A stretch of DNA of 64,000 nucleotides from Callipepla californica brunnescens (lineage: Eukaryota; Chordata; Aves; Galliformes; Odontophoridae), in NCBI GenBank assembly GCA_023055505.1, contig JALIRH010000140.1, positions 682,001-746,000 on the forward strand. The letters run 5' to 3'. This document shows, piece after piece, positions 1 to 13,436 of this stretch. Positions within the stretch are counted from its first letter, which is position 1; the number at the start of each line of letters is the position of its first letter. The notes under the pieces are model-generated. The model was not told the DNA's origin. It was given only the letters and a program-made list of their open reading frames with translations, and made no database searches. A program made the position numbers and the translations under genes.

Positions 1-2287
1 CTCTTGTTCATCACTGCTAAAAACGTATGGCTAATGGTAGTGGCCACATTGAAAAATAGTGTTTTGTAGCTGAGAATTTTCTCTATAAAATAGTGTTATT
101 GTGGTCTTTGTATCAGTTCGCGTTTCCATGGAAATAAAAAGGAGGCATTTATTTCTGAGCAACCTATGTTCTTGTCCCCACACTGCTATCAAATTCACTT
201 AGTTTCAGGGCTATGCTAAGCCCCTGCATTACGGATGCATTACTTTTGGAATGACCTACACACATTTTAGTCTCCAGTAATGCTTTTCCATATAATTTGT
301 TATATGTCAGCAAGAGCTGATTTTAAGGACTGAATACTGAAGCAGCAAGAGTCTCCTTTATACTTCCATGAAGCCATCTTCCACGTAATTTAAAGAATGT
401 TAAAAACGAAGCTGTGCTTTCAGCCTCAAATAATCCACCTCAGCTATGGAAGTTACTAATGACTCGGTTTAGAGAGGATGGTACTACTGGACAGGGCAAC
501 AGGCTGCCAGTCACTTAAGTTCTTTTGTCAGAAGTAGCAGTGTGTCTCCATATTAGTTCTCAAATTTGGGAAAAGGTTTTCCTTCATGCAGAGTTTTTAT
601 TGCATATTGTGTGAGAAGGTCCTCCAACTTCACAGGCATTTTGACAAAATACTTGCTTTAGCAAATCCTTCATTTTTTTTCTGGAAGTCCTTGATTAATC
701 CTGAGTAACCAGAGAAACAGTTCTGCTGTTTGGCTGCAGGATGCCCCACACTCACCCCTTCCAGGTGATACGGAAACATCTAGCACCATTGAACTGCCTA
801 CTGCATATGCATCCAGGATTCCTTCCTGTTTGTTCTCAGAAAAGCATCTAGATTACCAAGCTCTAGCTTTCAGCATAATTTCTTTTGTTTGCTTATCTTT
901 GTGTGTGTGTTTGCTGTGTTGTTGTTTGTTTGTTATTACAGTTTGCTTGTTCATTTTGAGCTAATACAGCTTAAATCTGACCAAATTTTGTACAGATTTC
1001 TTTAGGGCAGGAACAGCTGCTTCAGCTGCCACTGCAGGTTTAGAGCAAGTATGGATTAAGTCAAGTAGAAAACCAACTACTACAGGAGATACTGTTATAA
1101 TCCATTTAATGTTATTCCTTATGCTTGCGTAAGTTTTCCTGGAGAATTTTTCTGCTGCGTGTCTATTCAACATACAGCAGTGCCTTGGCCTCCAGAAAAT
1201 GGCATAATATGACCATGTAGTTGGATCTTTTTGCAGAATCAGCCACCTGACAAGGTGGTGTCAAAGCCCTTTTCTACAGTCAATGATGCTATCAGAAAAA
1301 GCGCTATCATCAAAACATACAAGAAATTAAACTATGAGGTTTTGGAAAAAAAATAATAAATGTGTGCAATGGTTGGATTCACACAAGATAATACAGTGTT
1401 CAGAAATTGAATTTATCTATCCAAAATATGGCTTTCTATTTAACATGACATAAAGCCTACTTGGCATACTTCACAGGAAGGTGAATATGGAGGGACACCA
1501 CACCATAAATATCACATCATATTGTGAAATCAAACTTATGAGACAGACGTTGCTCACTTTCAGAAATACAAATATTAATATAAGGCAATGGGGGGATATG
1601 TTAACCCGTGATCATTACTTCTTTCTTTTTCATTCCCCAACAAGGTTCTTAACTGGATTGTGGATACATATCCATCCATATATACTGTGGAAGTCATGCA
1701 ACCACAGGACATCCCATAGAACTACACTTACTTCTTTGTCTAGGTCTACACTTCAAAACATTTGAGAAAAGACCTTTTCTACATAGGAGAACTATCTGAC
1801 AAAGACATCAAACCCCACCCAGTCTTAATAAAAACAGATGCCATCAAGGGAAATGGTGAACCAAATTCTGTACAAGAAAAGTTCAGGTGAATTGAAGAAC
1901 ACGAATAATAAGGTCAAACAGTCCCCTTCCTAAGAAACAGAGGATTTCTTGAACTTGAAATCTTGTCTGTTACCTCCACATTAGGCTTAATTCGGTTCTG
2001 CATGGTTGACTAAATTCACTGGTTGGGTTCATTAAAACAAGGAAGATGCCACTCTGTATGAGCAGATGGACTATGTTCCTTTTCCCCATGAGCCATGCTG
2101 GATATTGTATTCATAAATCGATAAAGAAAACTCATTTATTCCCACTGCATGCAAGTGGAGATAAGACCAGCAAATTTAAATTTTAAATAAACAATGAATA
2201 AAGTAGATGCACTTGTTTTTGGAAATGAACTAGTTTCTTTGGTGTTGTTGTAAAAGTCCTGATTGTATGCAGTTTCTTATTGTATGG

Positions 2288-2303
2288 AAAAAAAAAAAAA
2301 AAA
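2288..2303. repeat. poly(A) tract
   Basis: An uninterrupted run of 16 A is followed by GGAGGAACC. It could be the fossil tail of a retroposed sequence, but no source element is recognisable just upstream. It is most simply a mononucleotide simple repeat. Confidence 0.7.
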
Positions 2304-2932
2304 GGAGGAACCTGGCAGAAGAATAACATAAGACAGCCAATTGCTTATAGCAGTACCATGTCCTTGTCAGGAAAATAGTTATGTTTAAACCCTAACTATT
2401 CATTATAAATCTAGCATTTTGAGTACTCATTTGTTCCACACTTTTATTGTATGAACATACAGAACAAGGAGATTAATTATAAGATAGAAAGCTCTGTTTT
2501 AACAAAAACATTAGGCATAGTTCCAATTTAGTAAGCAAACCTCCCAAGTCATCAAAAATATACAATAAAGTTCAAACACTGGCAGATTTAAATAAGGAAA
2601 TTCTAATCTGAATATTCTGTTTTCCAGCAGCCTAACAGCTGTGTGGCTGCCAAGAACGTAATGTACTAAAAATATATTTTATCCATTTATTAATAAAATG
2701 TTGTTAATCCAATCTATCAACTAATCTGAGTAACACCTGCTAAAATGCATTGATCTAACACTTAGTTTTCAGTCTCCCATTACTGCAAACAACTGGTCAG
2801 TGTGTAGGAATAATACAAACAGCATTAATCATTCTGAAAAACATTCTTTTCCTTTTTCTTTTTAATTGTTTTTTTTTTTCAAAAACAACACAACAAAAAT
2901 CCCAAAACTAACTAACCCCCCCATCCACCATA

Positions 2933-2950
2933 AAAATAAATAAATAAATA
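2933..2950. repeat. (AAAT)n microsatellite
   Basis: About four to five tandem AAAT units lie directly after a C-rich patch (CCCCCCATCC) and an AACAACAC-rich stretch. It is a short simple repeat with no apparent link to a mobile element. Confidence 0.75.
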
Positions 2951-4671
2951 GAAATCTGCTTCTACTCTGAACAATTGCTATCAATTTGTAGTACGGGATT
3001 TTTTCCATAGTTCTCAGCTCCTCTGAAAAAAAAAAATCTCATCCTCCTCCATAAATATTAGACATTTTCTGAAAAGAAATTAATCTGGTTTACTTTGTGA
3101 TATTGGGTTTCAGTATTCTTACTGGAAGCTCTTTCTTCCTTAAGCAAATGACACAATACCATGAAAATTCTCTTCTTTCTCTTTAAAATAAGTGAAATAA
3201 AGCTAGATGAATTTTATGTTTAAAATAACCGATCCCCAGATATTTAAATGTTTTATCTTATTGTACAGTTATAGCTAGAATTCCTTTGAAATCAATTTTG
3301 CTAACTTTTAGCTAGTATGTTAATTGAACTAAAACAGACTAGAAGGAAATAAAGAAGCAAGAAAATGTTATTGCTTTCCAGGCAACACAGTTAATTTAAG
3401 TCATAGTGAATAAAAAGAAAGATGCGCCCATGGATTCAATCCAAGGTCCCCAGTATCTGAATGAAATTAGGTAGGAGGCCATGAGAAATCTTAGAAGGAA
3501 GAGTTGAGAGTGAACCAATGATGCAGGAATGAAGATGCAAAAGGGTCATATCAGTCATGCTTACAGTACAAAGGCAAGTGATATCACATATGTCAGATCT
3601 TACATATGTCGTGTTTAAATGCTCAGTGTTGAAGAGGAGGAAAATGAGAGAAATGGACTGGGAACAAAAGTGCACATTCTAAATCTTGGATGAGAAGTAT
3701 TGAATGACCATGATGATCACACCTCTAGGTGTGTCATTAAGAAATAATAACAACCATCAGAAAGTTAGTGCATCGTTCTAGCAATCAGGACATATGGTTG
3801 TGTCATTAAGTCTTATACATTGCGAAGGATGCTTATGGCTGCATATGTGCAACAGCACGATGTGATCCTGAATTGCCATGGTCAGAACAAATGGACATGG
3901 GGATTTTGAATCTAGGAGAGTAACTCACATTTGTGTCACTTCAGATATTCTTGTAGCTCACTACAATAATTCATTTATACAGCAGCCCTGAGGCTGCATG
4001 TGGGACCAAGTCCAAAATCTACGAGGCCCAACAGTTTCAAAAGGAAAAAAAAAGAAAAAACAACCCACAACAAAACAGCTGAAATATATAAGTAATGGTT
4101 CTATATCTGAAATGCTATAACAGGCATCATTACGCAGGAAATAAAGCTATTTGCTACCAGTAATTCATCACTTCCTTGAATATATTACATGATTAAAGCA
4201 ATTTATAGATAAACCTTTCTCTCTTCCCAAAAGCTAGGATTCTGAATAGTGTCTAAAACTGATACATTCACATAAAACATTCTGTAGGGATTTATTTATA
4301 TTCTTTTACATCCTGAGGCAAAACTAGACTTCTAAGACTGTTCTACGTTAAGGGAGACACCCGTAGATCCTTTTTAATATTGATAAAAAGTGTGGTTTCT
4401 GGTACTGTCAGTTGTCAAAACAGCATCCCTATGGAAATTTCAACCTTCTGGTATATTCCTATTTCATCTGTTTCTGAAGAGTAAGTGACAGTATTGGACT
4501 TTGAAACATGTAGGTAGAACTTACTTAGGGCCTAACAGGCTTAATTTAACCACTGAGGAATCATAGTCTACCATCCCCTATTGGTTTTGCTTTTGACTAT
4601 TTATAATTATACATACTGAATATATTAAAATACATAGGGTGAACAGTAATCTTGGAGCTCCCAATAGCAAA

Positions 4672-4702
4672 ATATATATGTATATGTATATGTATATGTA
4701 TA
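4672..4702. repeat. (TATATG)n microsatellite
   Basis: Tandem TATATG units are followed by a further 60 bases of nearly pure A/T with ATATAT blocks and CTATATAAT repeated on each side. The composite can fold back on itself and is likely length-variable. Confidence 0.75.
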
Positions 4703-5500
4703 TTTCTATATAATAGTATTATATTATATATATACATATTCCTATATAATATTTTTCTCATTAGGTCATTGTTTGAAAGAATATTTTATAGATGACTTCA
4801 CCTAGAGTCGATTGGTGAGAATTCAGTTAGATTGTCTTAAGGGATAACTTTCAAAACCTTCCTGTCTTTTTTTCCTCAGAACTGAACCAGCTGGACATGT
4901 GCTATATATCTCCATGTTACTAAATGAAAAGACGAGATCAATAATCTTGCAAATGTACTAGTCCCACATTAATAATGAAATAAAAATTTGTGTAGTATTT
5001 GCTAATGATTTCCTAGCAATACACAATTCAGATTTCCTCTGCAGATATGAGATCTACACCATTTTTTTATGATGAAAGCTGGCAGTATGAGGCAAATGTC
5101 TCACTCAGAAAAGTGTTAAGAGGTCAACTGTAAGAACAAGGAGCGAGAAGAGCTACATTAGAATTCTGAGATATTCAAACACAGCCTTTGTTTACTGCTG
5201 CATATATTTGAAAAGAATGAATAGGACATGCAACTTTCTCACTTGCTCTGAATTGTATCTTTTCCATTGCTTTTTTTCAAACAGAACACCTACTCAGGCC
5301 CTGTCACTTTTGGTGGCATGAAAGCAGATACCTGAACCACTTTGTGTCTATGGGTTTTTGCTATACATGAACTTTTATGAGTTTGTAGAAATGGAGAAAT
5401 GCAGAACTTTCTCTCTCCACCTACAATTTGCATTATCTCCAATGACAGCCAAGGCAAGAAACTACAGCAGTACCTGATTAATACTCTATCTCTACTATCC

Positions 5501-5537
5501 AAGAAAAAAAATATATATGCAATATTTTTTTTTTCTT
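5501..5537. repeat. A-run/T-run inverted repeat
   Basis: AAGAAAAAAAATAT at 5501-5514 is matched by ATATTTTTTTTTTCTT at 5522-5537 on the opposite side of a 7-base loop. The right arm is two T longer. On RNA this would form a U/A hairpin. It most likely arose by simple-repeat expansion. Confidence 0.6.
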
Positions 5538-8253
5538 ATATATTATTAGCAAAATTAGATAACTGAATTCATCTACTACTGTAGTGAGAATCTAGAAGTG
5601 TTCTTGCTTGCTTTAAAAAAACCTCCCAGTTCACAGTAATTGCCTCTGGTCTGTGGTAACATCCAAACCTTCACTTACAAGGATTATTGACACACTGTTG
5701 TGAAAGGATGGAATGAAGCAGGACAGATAACTTTTTAAATTAGACCCAATTACTACTTGGTTTCAAATAACTATCTGTGACAGATTATTATTTAAGCTGT
5801 TTCTTTTTTTTACTCATGCATGTAAGGCTTCTAGACAGAGAGCATATAGTAAAACTACTGCTACCCTGAAAAGCAGAGATGACAATGCTTTCTCGCACAG
5901 TTTCCAAAGAGATACATTCAGACTCTTGCAGAATGTTTAAGAAATGCAGGAGAAGAGCTTTTTAAGTATTACTAATAGGTTGCTCCATAAGCTGCAGTCT
6001 TACTTTCTGTGGGTGTTATGTCTGAACTGCGGATAAGCTGAATCACTGCTACTGAGAGCATACAGCTGGCTCTGACGCAGGCCAGCATGGGTCCGAAAGG
6101 ATTTATTAGCAAGGCATTTTCTGTGTATATGTCACCTTACAAATCTGGGGCCAGGCTCAGAAGCAGCTCAGTGCTAGTTAGTAAGTCTGATAAATATCAG
6201 ACAACCCCATGCAGAGCAGGTTCGGGATTCTCAGCAGTCAGCAGTCAGAATCAGGAGAGCTGGAAAGCATAACACATATATATTTGCATAGCCCTTGACA
6301 GAAACAGTTTGGCTCAACACATATCATTTCTTATGGTCTAAATTGAATATGGATCTCTAGAGGTGTACTTTTCACCACATGCCTCAGAGCTCCCAAGTCC
6401 ATTTGCTGTCCTGGGACAGATCCAAATGCAGGTGCACTTCCTAAATACTCCCTTTGAACATGACAAGTTGTCTTTTAAGGGTAACACTGAGTGCATAACT
6501 ATGACATTTTTTGAAGAACACACTCAACCAAACTATGTGAAGGTATTCAAATGAATTTACACAACAAACTCCAATGCTTTTGCTTCTGCAAAGGTAGCCT
6601 TCAACTCAGTGTAGACCAATCTCCAGTTGCTCCAAAGTAAGGCCCAAAGGACATGCCTGTCTGATGAAAAACAGGAGTCTAAAAGTCATACTGTTTATAA
6701 TTCAAATTTCTGTTAATAACTTTTATTTGGGCTTTATATTAGTCAGACTATCCTAATATTAAGTGTTAAGTATATATGCCAGTGTAAAAGCCTGTGAGGA
6801 GCCATGTCTCAAGAAATAATCCCATTCAAAATGGTAGGCAAAATTCATTGTCAAAGTTGCCTCTCATGACTCCTCATTATGTTTCTCACTGAAGTAACTT
6901 GGCATTTAAATGTGTCAATAAACAGTATGACTCTATCCTGCATATTTGGACTAAACTTAGTAGCAATATGTCTTCCTGGATTCGAAAAATGCCATAGTGA
7001 TTCAAACTTAAAGCATATGCCCCGCTTCCCACTAGAGAATTTATCTGACAGCAATATGCACTTATACATGCTGACTCAATACTGTAGACAAGTATTCAGG
7101 CTATCTCTAACCCATTCCTAAATTATGAAATTATGCTGCATATCTTTTAACCTCTGATCTCCCGTCTTTATCAATCATTACAAAACTTCTTTCCAAAACA
7201 GCTTCCAAATTGAAAAAAATCTTAAGTAGACAGCTGTGTCTATGAATGAGATTTGTTTTGAAAACATAACCGTCTCCTTCATATTCTAACACTCATATGC
7301 TTAATGGTTAAAATATTTTCATCTTAATCGGCAACAACGTGATTCTCACATTAAGGATTATAAGCAGAGAACTAGCCTGCCTAAAACTCATTCTTCTGCA
7401 TGTAGAATATTCATAGAAAACCTTCAAAACAACACTCATATAAAGCAGAAGCTAATAACACATTGTGGGATTTCTTCAGTCAGTAGTGTTATGAGTGTTT
7501 AGCTGTGGTAATCAAGCCTACTACTTCCAAAAACCAATAAAAATGTTTCCAAGAAAAAAAAAAATTTCATTTGGTTCCAAAATCATGTATACATTGTAAA
7601 TTGTAATATTCTTTCCAATTAATTGAAATTTTCATGAACAGATTGACATGTACAGCCAAGGAGGAAGAAGATTTGAAACCACAATCATCAATTCCATGTG
7701 TGTTTCAGTATCAGTTTGTTCACTCAAGTTTATCCAACTTCTTTTTTGTTGGTTGCTTTTTTTCTTCGTTATATGATAGAGTAAATACAAACACATGATA
7801 ACCCAAGATATATTAATGATACCTGACAACAGGTACCTGAAATTTGCCTTTATTTCCTGACTTACCATTTATATTCTCCTTCATTATAACAACAACAATC
7901 TCTACCGCTATCATGAGGGAACAATGTAAAAGGCTGTATCTCCTGAACAGTCTCCAGCAAGCTCAAGGAGGAATCAGGTAACAAAGTTCTGATGCAAAAA
8001 ACAAATGTCCAACATTCAGCCAAGTTATGCATTTCTCAGACCTCATGTGAATGAACACTGCAAAAACTGTGACAAAACAAAAAGTATGTCACAGGAAAGG
8101 CAATTATTTCTACCCTTCTAAGAAGAATTTGTTCATACTGCTATACTGGAAAATCTGACCTTCAAACCTTACGACTGCCAAAGACTAGTCGGGTTATAAC
8201 TAGATTACTACTACAAACTGTTTCTTCTGTATCGTTGCTATTACTTTTCTGTC

Positions 8254-8895
8254 ATAGAATGGCTTGGGGTGGAAGAGACCTCAAGGATCATCAGGTTCCA
8301 AACAACAGAAGCAACTGTTAGATCAGGTAAGTAGAACAAGTTGCCCAGGGCCCTTACTCTGGCCTTAAAGAGCTACAGGGATGGGGTATACACAACCTCC
8401 GCAGGCAGCCTGTTCCAGCACCTTACCATCCTCTCAGCAAAAAACTTCCCTGAAATCTAATCTAAATCTCCCTTCCTTTAGTTTAAAACCATTTCTCCTT
8501 GTCCTGTCACTACCTGCCCATGCATAAAAAGTTTATTTCTCTAGTGTTTATAATCTCCCTTTAACTATCTGAATGATGTCTCCCTTCAGCTTTCTCTTCA
8601 CCAAACTGAACAAGCCCAGTTCCTTCAGCCTGTCTTCAGCCCTCTGATTATCCTTCTGGCCCTCCTCTGGGCCCTCTTCAAAAGCTGCACATCTTTCCTG
8701 TGTTGGGAGCCCAAGACCTGGATACAGAATAGAGAGGGACAGTCATCTCCCTTGCCCTGCTGGCCACCCTTCTGATGCTGCCCAAGCACTTGCTGCTCAC
8801 TTCCTGAGCAGTCCAGGCACAGAGTTGAGGCTCAGCAGCCTGTAGTTCTCCAGCTCCTCCTTTCTCCCTTTCTTATAAATGGGAGTTGATTATCT
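8254..8895 (-). mobile_element. CR1 LINE copy, 5'-truncated, minus orientation
   Basis: The plus strand opens with the reverse complement of a CR1 3' end (ATAGAATGGCTTGGGGTGGA, then 'agacctcaaggatcatcagg'). It continues through typical CR1 body phrases such as 'cagcctgttccagcacctta', 'ccatttctccttgtcctgtc', 'caagcccagttccttcagcc' and 'ggccctcctctgggccctct'. Its far end is 'cctgtagttctccagctcct' with 'ttcttataaatgggag'. That phrase normally lies some distance further into the element, so an internal deletion near 8.75 kb is likely. The frame is broken and the copy is inactive. Boundaries are approximate to about 15 bases. Confidence 0.92.
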
Positions 8896-11800
8896 GCAAG
8901 AGTGAAGGAATCCTTCCATAGATTCCTCTACTTGTGTATCAAAAGACGACAGTTACATTTAGTATGTGAATAATCCATTAACTTCATTGACCGCTGGATT
9001 TCTACGAGGCCAGAAACAACCTAATCTTAATCATCTGATTAAAGGAATTATGAGACAATTACCTAGAAAAGCAACTGACTAATCCTGATATTTCATTAGA
9101 TAATCCCACAAGCCATGATAAGATAAAACTAGTTATTTAAAAATAATCTGTCATTAATCTTAGTTTTCCAAATTGTAGATAGGAGATATAAAATAGAAGT
9201 ACTGATAAAAGCTGCATAGATTGCATAGATATTTATTCATTTTAGAAGTCACAGGCCAACTATTACATTACTTAAAATAAATCATTCATATTAGCTTTTT
9301 AAGGGAATATGTGCCAATAATTGCATCTCTGAGCTCCATTTTTCTTAACTCAGACTTTGACATTTAAACAAAGTAGAATGATTTCCATAGGTATTGAGTT
9401 TCTTTAAATTATTAGCCTAATCTTACATCTAGTCTACCACACTTCAGAACTAGCAGGTAAGTCTGAAAACTAGTCCTTTCTTACCCAATGAAGTATGTTT
9501 TCAAAGACAAAGTTTTAAAGATAGGTGCTCAGAGCCAATAAAGAATCACATTTAGTTTTCATTGATTATTTAAATAAACATCATGTGCTGTACGAACATT
9601 GTACTAACTTTGAAATGCATTTCAGCATTATCTGTCACCATATGAAAACATAAATTCACATGTTGCTATGCCTAGTTTTTATGCAATATCAAAAATATGC
9701 GCCAAAGTAGTATAGCAGGTACTTCTACACCATATACTATACTGTCTCTTTGCACTTGAATAGTTACAGTTTCATTAACTCATTTTCTGTGTTCATAAAT
9801 TAATTGAATTCTTTCATTTATGTGTTAATGCTATTAACATTATGACAGCCCCGCAATTACTTGAAAGCTATAGCTTATACTTAAACCCTTTTAGCATCAA
9901 TTGTTGGTTTACCTTAAATCTTCAAAACGCATTTACTTTTTTTTTTTTTTTTTAATGTGTTGCCACTTTTACTTTCCCAAAAGCAAGGGTAAAAAGGCAC
10001 ATTATTTTTGACTAAACAACTTCTGCTTTAGGCAGCAAATCAACAGCACCACAGTACAAAAATGCAGACAGGAGTTTTGGTTTTCAATTGCTTTATAAGA
10101 CAGGTGGTTTGCCCTATTCAGTTTGTCAAAGCTGATTACTTGATATGAGCTTTTATATTTTTTATGCTTAGATGAAGATTTTTCAGATGACAACACCCAA
10201 GGTTAATCTTATAATGGTTAGTAGATAAGATTTTGCCCACAGTGACACTTAGCTTAGAAGAATCCACCACACAATATTTAGTCATGTCAATCAAGCAGCA
10301 TTTAAATTCTAGTTAAATGCATCCTTTTTTATTTGGTTCTAACTTAATTAGTTACATAAACATCAAGTATTCTAAAAAGTACCTGAAGACTTTCCAGAAA
10401 ACAAAACATAATCTCAAAGATATGAGATCTTTTAAAGATTTTTAAATTTACATTACATTCGTGCTAAGGTTTCACACCAACCACGTACTCTCAAGTGCTA
10501 ATTAAGGGTTTATTAAGTTACAGCACTTCTACATAGAGTACTACAATTAAAAACACAAAATATGTTAAATTAGCTTTAAGAAATCACAACGGTAGCTTTC
10601 ACTTGACTGGTCTCATTATTTCTACAAAAGAAGCTACTTTCCTTAGAGAACCAGAAATGATCTTTGTGACACAAGAAACATCCTTCAGACATCCTTCCAA
10701 CACCAAAGATCTTCCTTCAGATTTTAGCTACTTCTGTCCAGCAACCTCTCTGTCCTCCTCTCATTCCCCTGCACCCATGCATTCCCCTCTTTTTCCACAG
10801 TTACAATAGCACCCACTTTTAGAAAGCACTGAACATTTTTTAATTTTAAACATTTATCATGGGGCATTTTTTGGAGCAGTCCAAAACTGAAATCCTCCTG
10901 GTTGTGTAAAGCATGATAACTATTCTTACCAATATTTAATTTTTATTAAGATATTTGATGCTTTAATTAACTGATTTCAGCAATACTCTTCAAGAACAAA
11001 CTCTTGAAGCTCTCCTGTAAGATCACCGATAACTTTACAGTCCCTTTTATCTTCTCTTCATGAAAACCAAATGGCAACAGCAAGAAAGGGGAATCAAACT
11101 CAGTATTTTAGACCCACATAATATGGACACATTTTTTGCACTGACTACAGTGCATCTCACACACTGATTCAAAATGAATCTCCGTGATAATAAATAACCT
11201 CATCGCTGTCTATTATTTATATGTCACCCAGAATTTTATTATACACTGAAAAAAAGCAAGCTGAAAATGAAGCACGTTAGACTATTGAATTCTTTTGTTC
11301 AGGTAATTGCAAAGATTCTGCATTTTATTTTACTGTTCTCAAGTGCCTTTGCCATAGATTCTCTCATATTCTGAGTATTTTATGGGTACAATGAGTTCTA
11401 CATTATATCTACGGATATTCAGCATGCAAACAAAATGTCAGAGATCTTTGTAGACAAAAAGATAGCACTACATGATGTGGATACAGATGTTCCTGCAGTT
11501 GCATAATCCAACAGTGAAGTGCACTTTTTGTATGCATGGATTTCACAGTTGTTCTGAAACAAAATTAAATAAATAAAAACCTATAGAAACAAAGCTACAG
11601 GGACATTTTTTATTTGTCTGATTTACTTTTCCTTTTTGCAGTTTCCCTCTATTTCTTTTATTTCACAAATTCATTATGGTAAAAGGCATGTAGGTAGCCA
11701 GACAGTTTAAGTCTTTTAAACTCCGAGTAATTCATTTTTATCTCAAATACTATATAATGTGAATAAAGAGGCAAAATGATCCTTAATTACTTCAAGATAA

Positions 11801-13388
11801 AAATTGGATTTTAGTTCTTTTTTTTTTGCTATATTTCAAGAACTGAACCAACTAAAGAAATGTGCAGAGCATGACAGAGGTTACTTAGACATCAAAATTG
11901 CTCCTAAGTTTTAGGTGTTAGGTAAGGGCTTTTCCTAAATTTATTCTGTCAGGACCTATTTCTGCCTCCTTGCTCCTCCTGTTTATTAGTCAGAGAATTT
12001 AAGTACTTGCTATAGAAGTAATGTTTCACCATTTAGAAAATTCCTAAAGAAGGATGAGCCGGATATTATTATCTCAGCATTTATTTTAAGTCTTTAGGTT
12101 CTTTAGTTTCATATATCTTTGCCTTAGATTGTGCAAACATGCTATTTATTTATTCATTGCTAGTTTGTCTTTCTATTGCAGCCAAGCTTTCGATCTAGAT
12201 ATAAAATATAAAAAATAAAGACTGTGAAAAAATTGTTACATAACCCTCACATACCTAGCCTTTTTTTTTTTCTCTCCTCTCTCTTTTTTTCTCTTCTTTG
12301 CCTACGGCTACCTTTCGTTTTTAATAGTGGATATTCAGCAACAAAGGGTGTTAGTGTCTTTTATCCTTTGAATTTTGCTTTTTAAACATCCGCTTGTACT
12401 GCCTGGAATACTTAAAGACTTCTAACTACTGGCTGAATGAAAAACACACTTCTTCTTTGTTCATGCCATTCCACAGTCCAAGAGTTGGTTTCCATGACTT
12501 CAGCACTGCTCTCATTTCTATATGCCTGTTTCAGTCAGTGATAACATTTGTGCTGATTTCAGAGAAAGATTTCAACCAAAATAGTACTTTTGTGAATAAC
12601 ACTTTGGCTGCTTGAAGACAGTAATGAAAATGTACGTGGTCTCCTTAGAGATGTGTGGATTCTGTTCTGAAATGGGCAGATCAGGCTGGTTTCTGACTGA
12701 AAGTCAAATACATCCAAAGATATCCAACAGGATATACACAAACAACAGGGAAGCTGGATAATTACTTCAAAATTAAACGGTTTTCCAATTAAACATTTTT
12801 CTTTATGTTTTTTAAGTGTAAATGTGGTAAAAGGATATGTGCAAATAAATAGAAAAGAATGTATTTTGCAGAGGGGAAATAAAAACAGCATGACATTTTA
12901 AATTTTGTTTTACTGATATTTTTGGAATTTGTACAGCAAAAATCATTCTGGCACAGTGGAAATTCATTATGCTCATGCAAGAAATTTACCTAAAATATGT
13001 AGTGATACAGTTTTTTATTACATTATACTCCAGTATTTAAACAGAGCAGATAACATTGTAAGTTTCAACAAGGGTGCAAGTCAAGAGTTGAAGGAGTTCT
13101 GGGGAAACCCTAAGAATAAAACAGAATGCAAAAAGATCCAAAGTGCACATCAGTCAAACACTGAAGTAATAGAAGAGTAGAAATAAAAGTCAGGAAAGAA
13201 CAAAGACTGCAGTAGTTAAAAACAAGCTGATTGCTTGCTTTATCTCAAGGTTATCTATTCCTGCCTTGTCTCTGAGATAATTATTGATTTTTCAAAACCC
13301 ATGATCTTGAACTGTTCTCAGCACAATTTAGTATCACACATGTTTCTGGAGAGGCCTAGATTCCTAGTGAGATTGAAGCTGTGCTTAC
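8896..13388. other. AT-rich stretch, no gene firmly supported
   Basis: This is repeat-poor sequence with a long T run at 9.94 kb and pyrimidine-rich patches near 12.26 kb. Two short minus-strand units have an open frame between splice-like signals (9462-9427 and 10970-10930). They are too short to trust alone and are discussed under rejected items. No plus-strand gene is visible. Confidence 0.5.
9937..9953. repeat. poly(T) tract
   Basis: A run of 17 T is followed by AATGTG. Read on the minus strand this would be a poly(A) tail, but no LINE or retropseudogene body adjoins it. Confidence 0.65.
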
Positions 13389-13436
13389 TTTATTCAGCAC
13401 AAGTCTGTTAGCGTCAGACATCAGGTTCATGCATTC
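13389..13436 (-). CDS. candidate internal exon, product unknown
   Basis: On the minus strand an acceptor-like tract ending CTGTAATCTGAAG is followed by 48 bases open only in frame 0. They translate as ECMNLMSDANRLVLNK and are followed by the donor AAA|GTAAGC. The unit is phase 0-0, so it can follow the 14.5 kb candidate, which ends in phase 0. The other two frames contain stops. A 48-base open unit is expected by chance many times in 64 kb. Support therefore rests on the strong donor and on phase agreement with the neighbouring candidate. Confidence 0.25.

Larger units (their letters stand above)
1..8253. other. AT-rich non-coding stretch, no gene supported
   Basis: No recognisable exon, RNA gene or interspersed repeat stands out here. 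Open frames of 60-94 codons occur on both strands, but they are low-complexity, overlap one another and carry no domain signature. Simple repeats at 2.29, 2.93 and 4.67 kb and an A/T inverted repeat at 5.50 kb are listed separately. Around 5.29-5.50 kb the minus strand has a 70-codon open frame next to a good acceptor-like tract. It was not accepted, because nothing identifies its product. Confidence 0.6.

Noticed and set aside
1960..2080. Minus-strand SGIFLVLMNPTSEFSQPCRT frame between splice-like sites
   Set aside because: The donor is a weak GTAACA with immediate in-frame stop, and no neighbour supports it; may be part of an unrecognised repeat.
5290..5502. Minus-strand 70-codon frame after a strong T-rich acceptor
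   Set aside because: No clear donor, no recognisable protein, and the T-rich tract is part of a simple inverted repeat.
7868..7910. Minus-strand 42-base unit before GTAAGTC
   Set aside because: Two frames open, and the phase does not fit the neighbouring candidate without a weaker acceptor.
9427..9462. Minus-strand 36-base unit (TYLLVLKCGRLD) with good acceptor and GTAAGA donor
   Set aside because: Too short. The plus strand at the same place also offers a good acceptor-donor pair, showing how easily such units arise.
10930..10970. Minus-strand 41-base unit ending in GTAAGA
   Set aside because: I/K/L/N-rich low-complexity translation and a mediocre acceptor; typical of chance.
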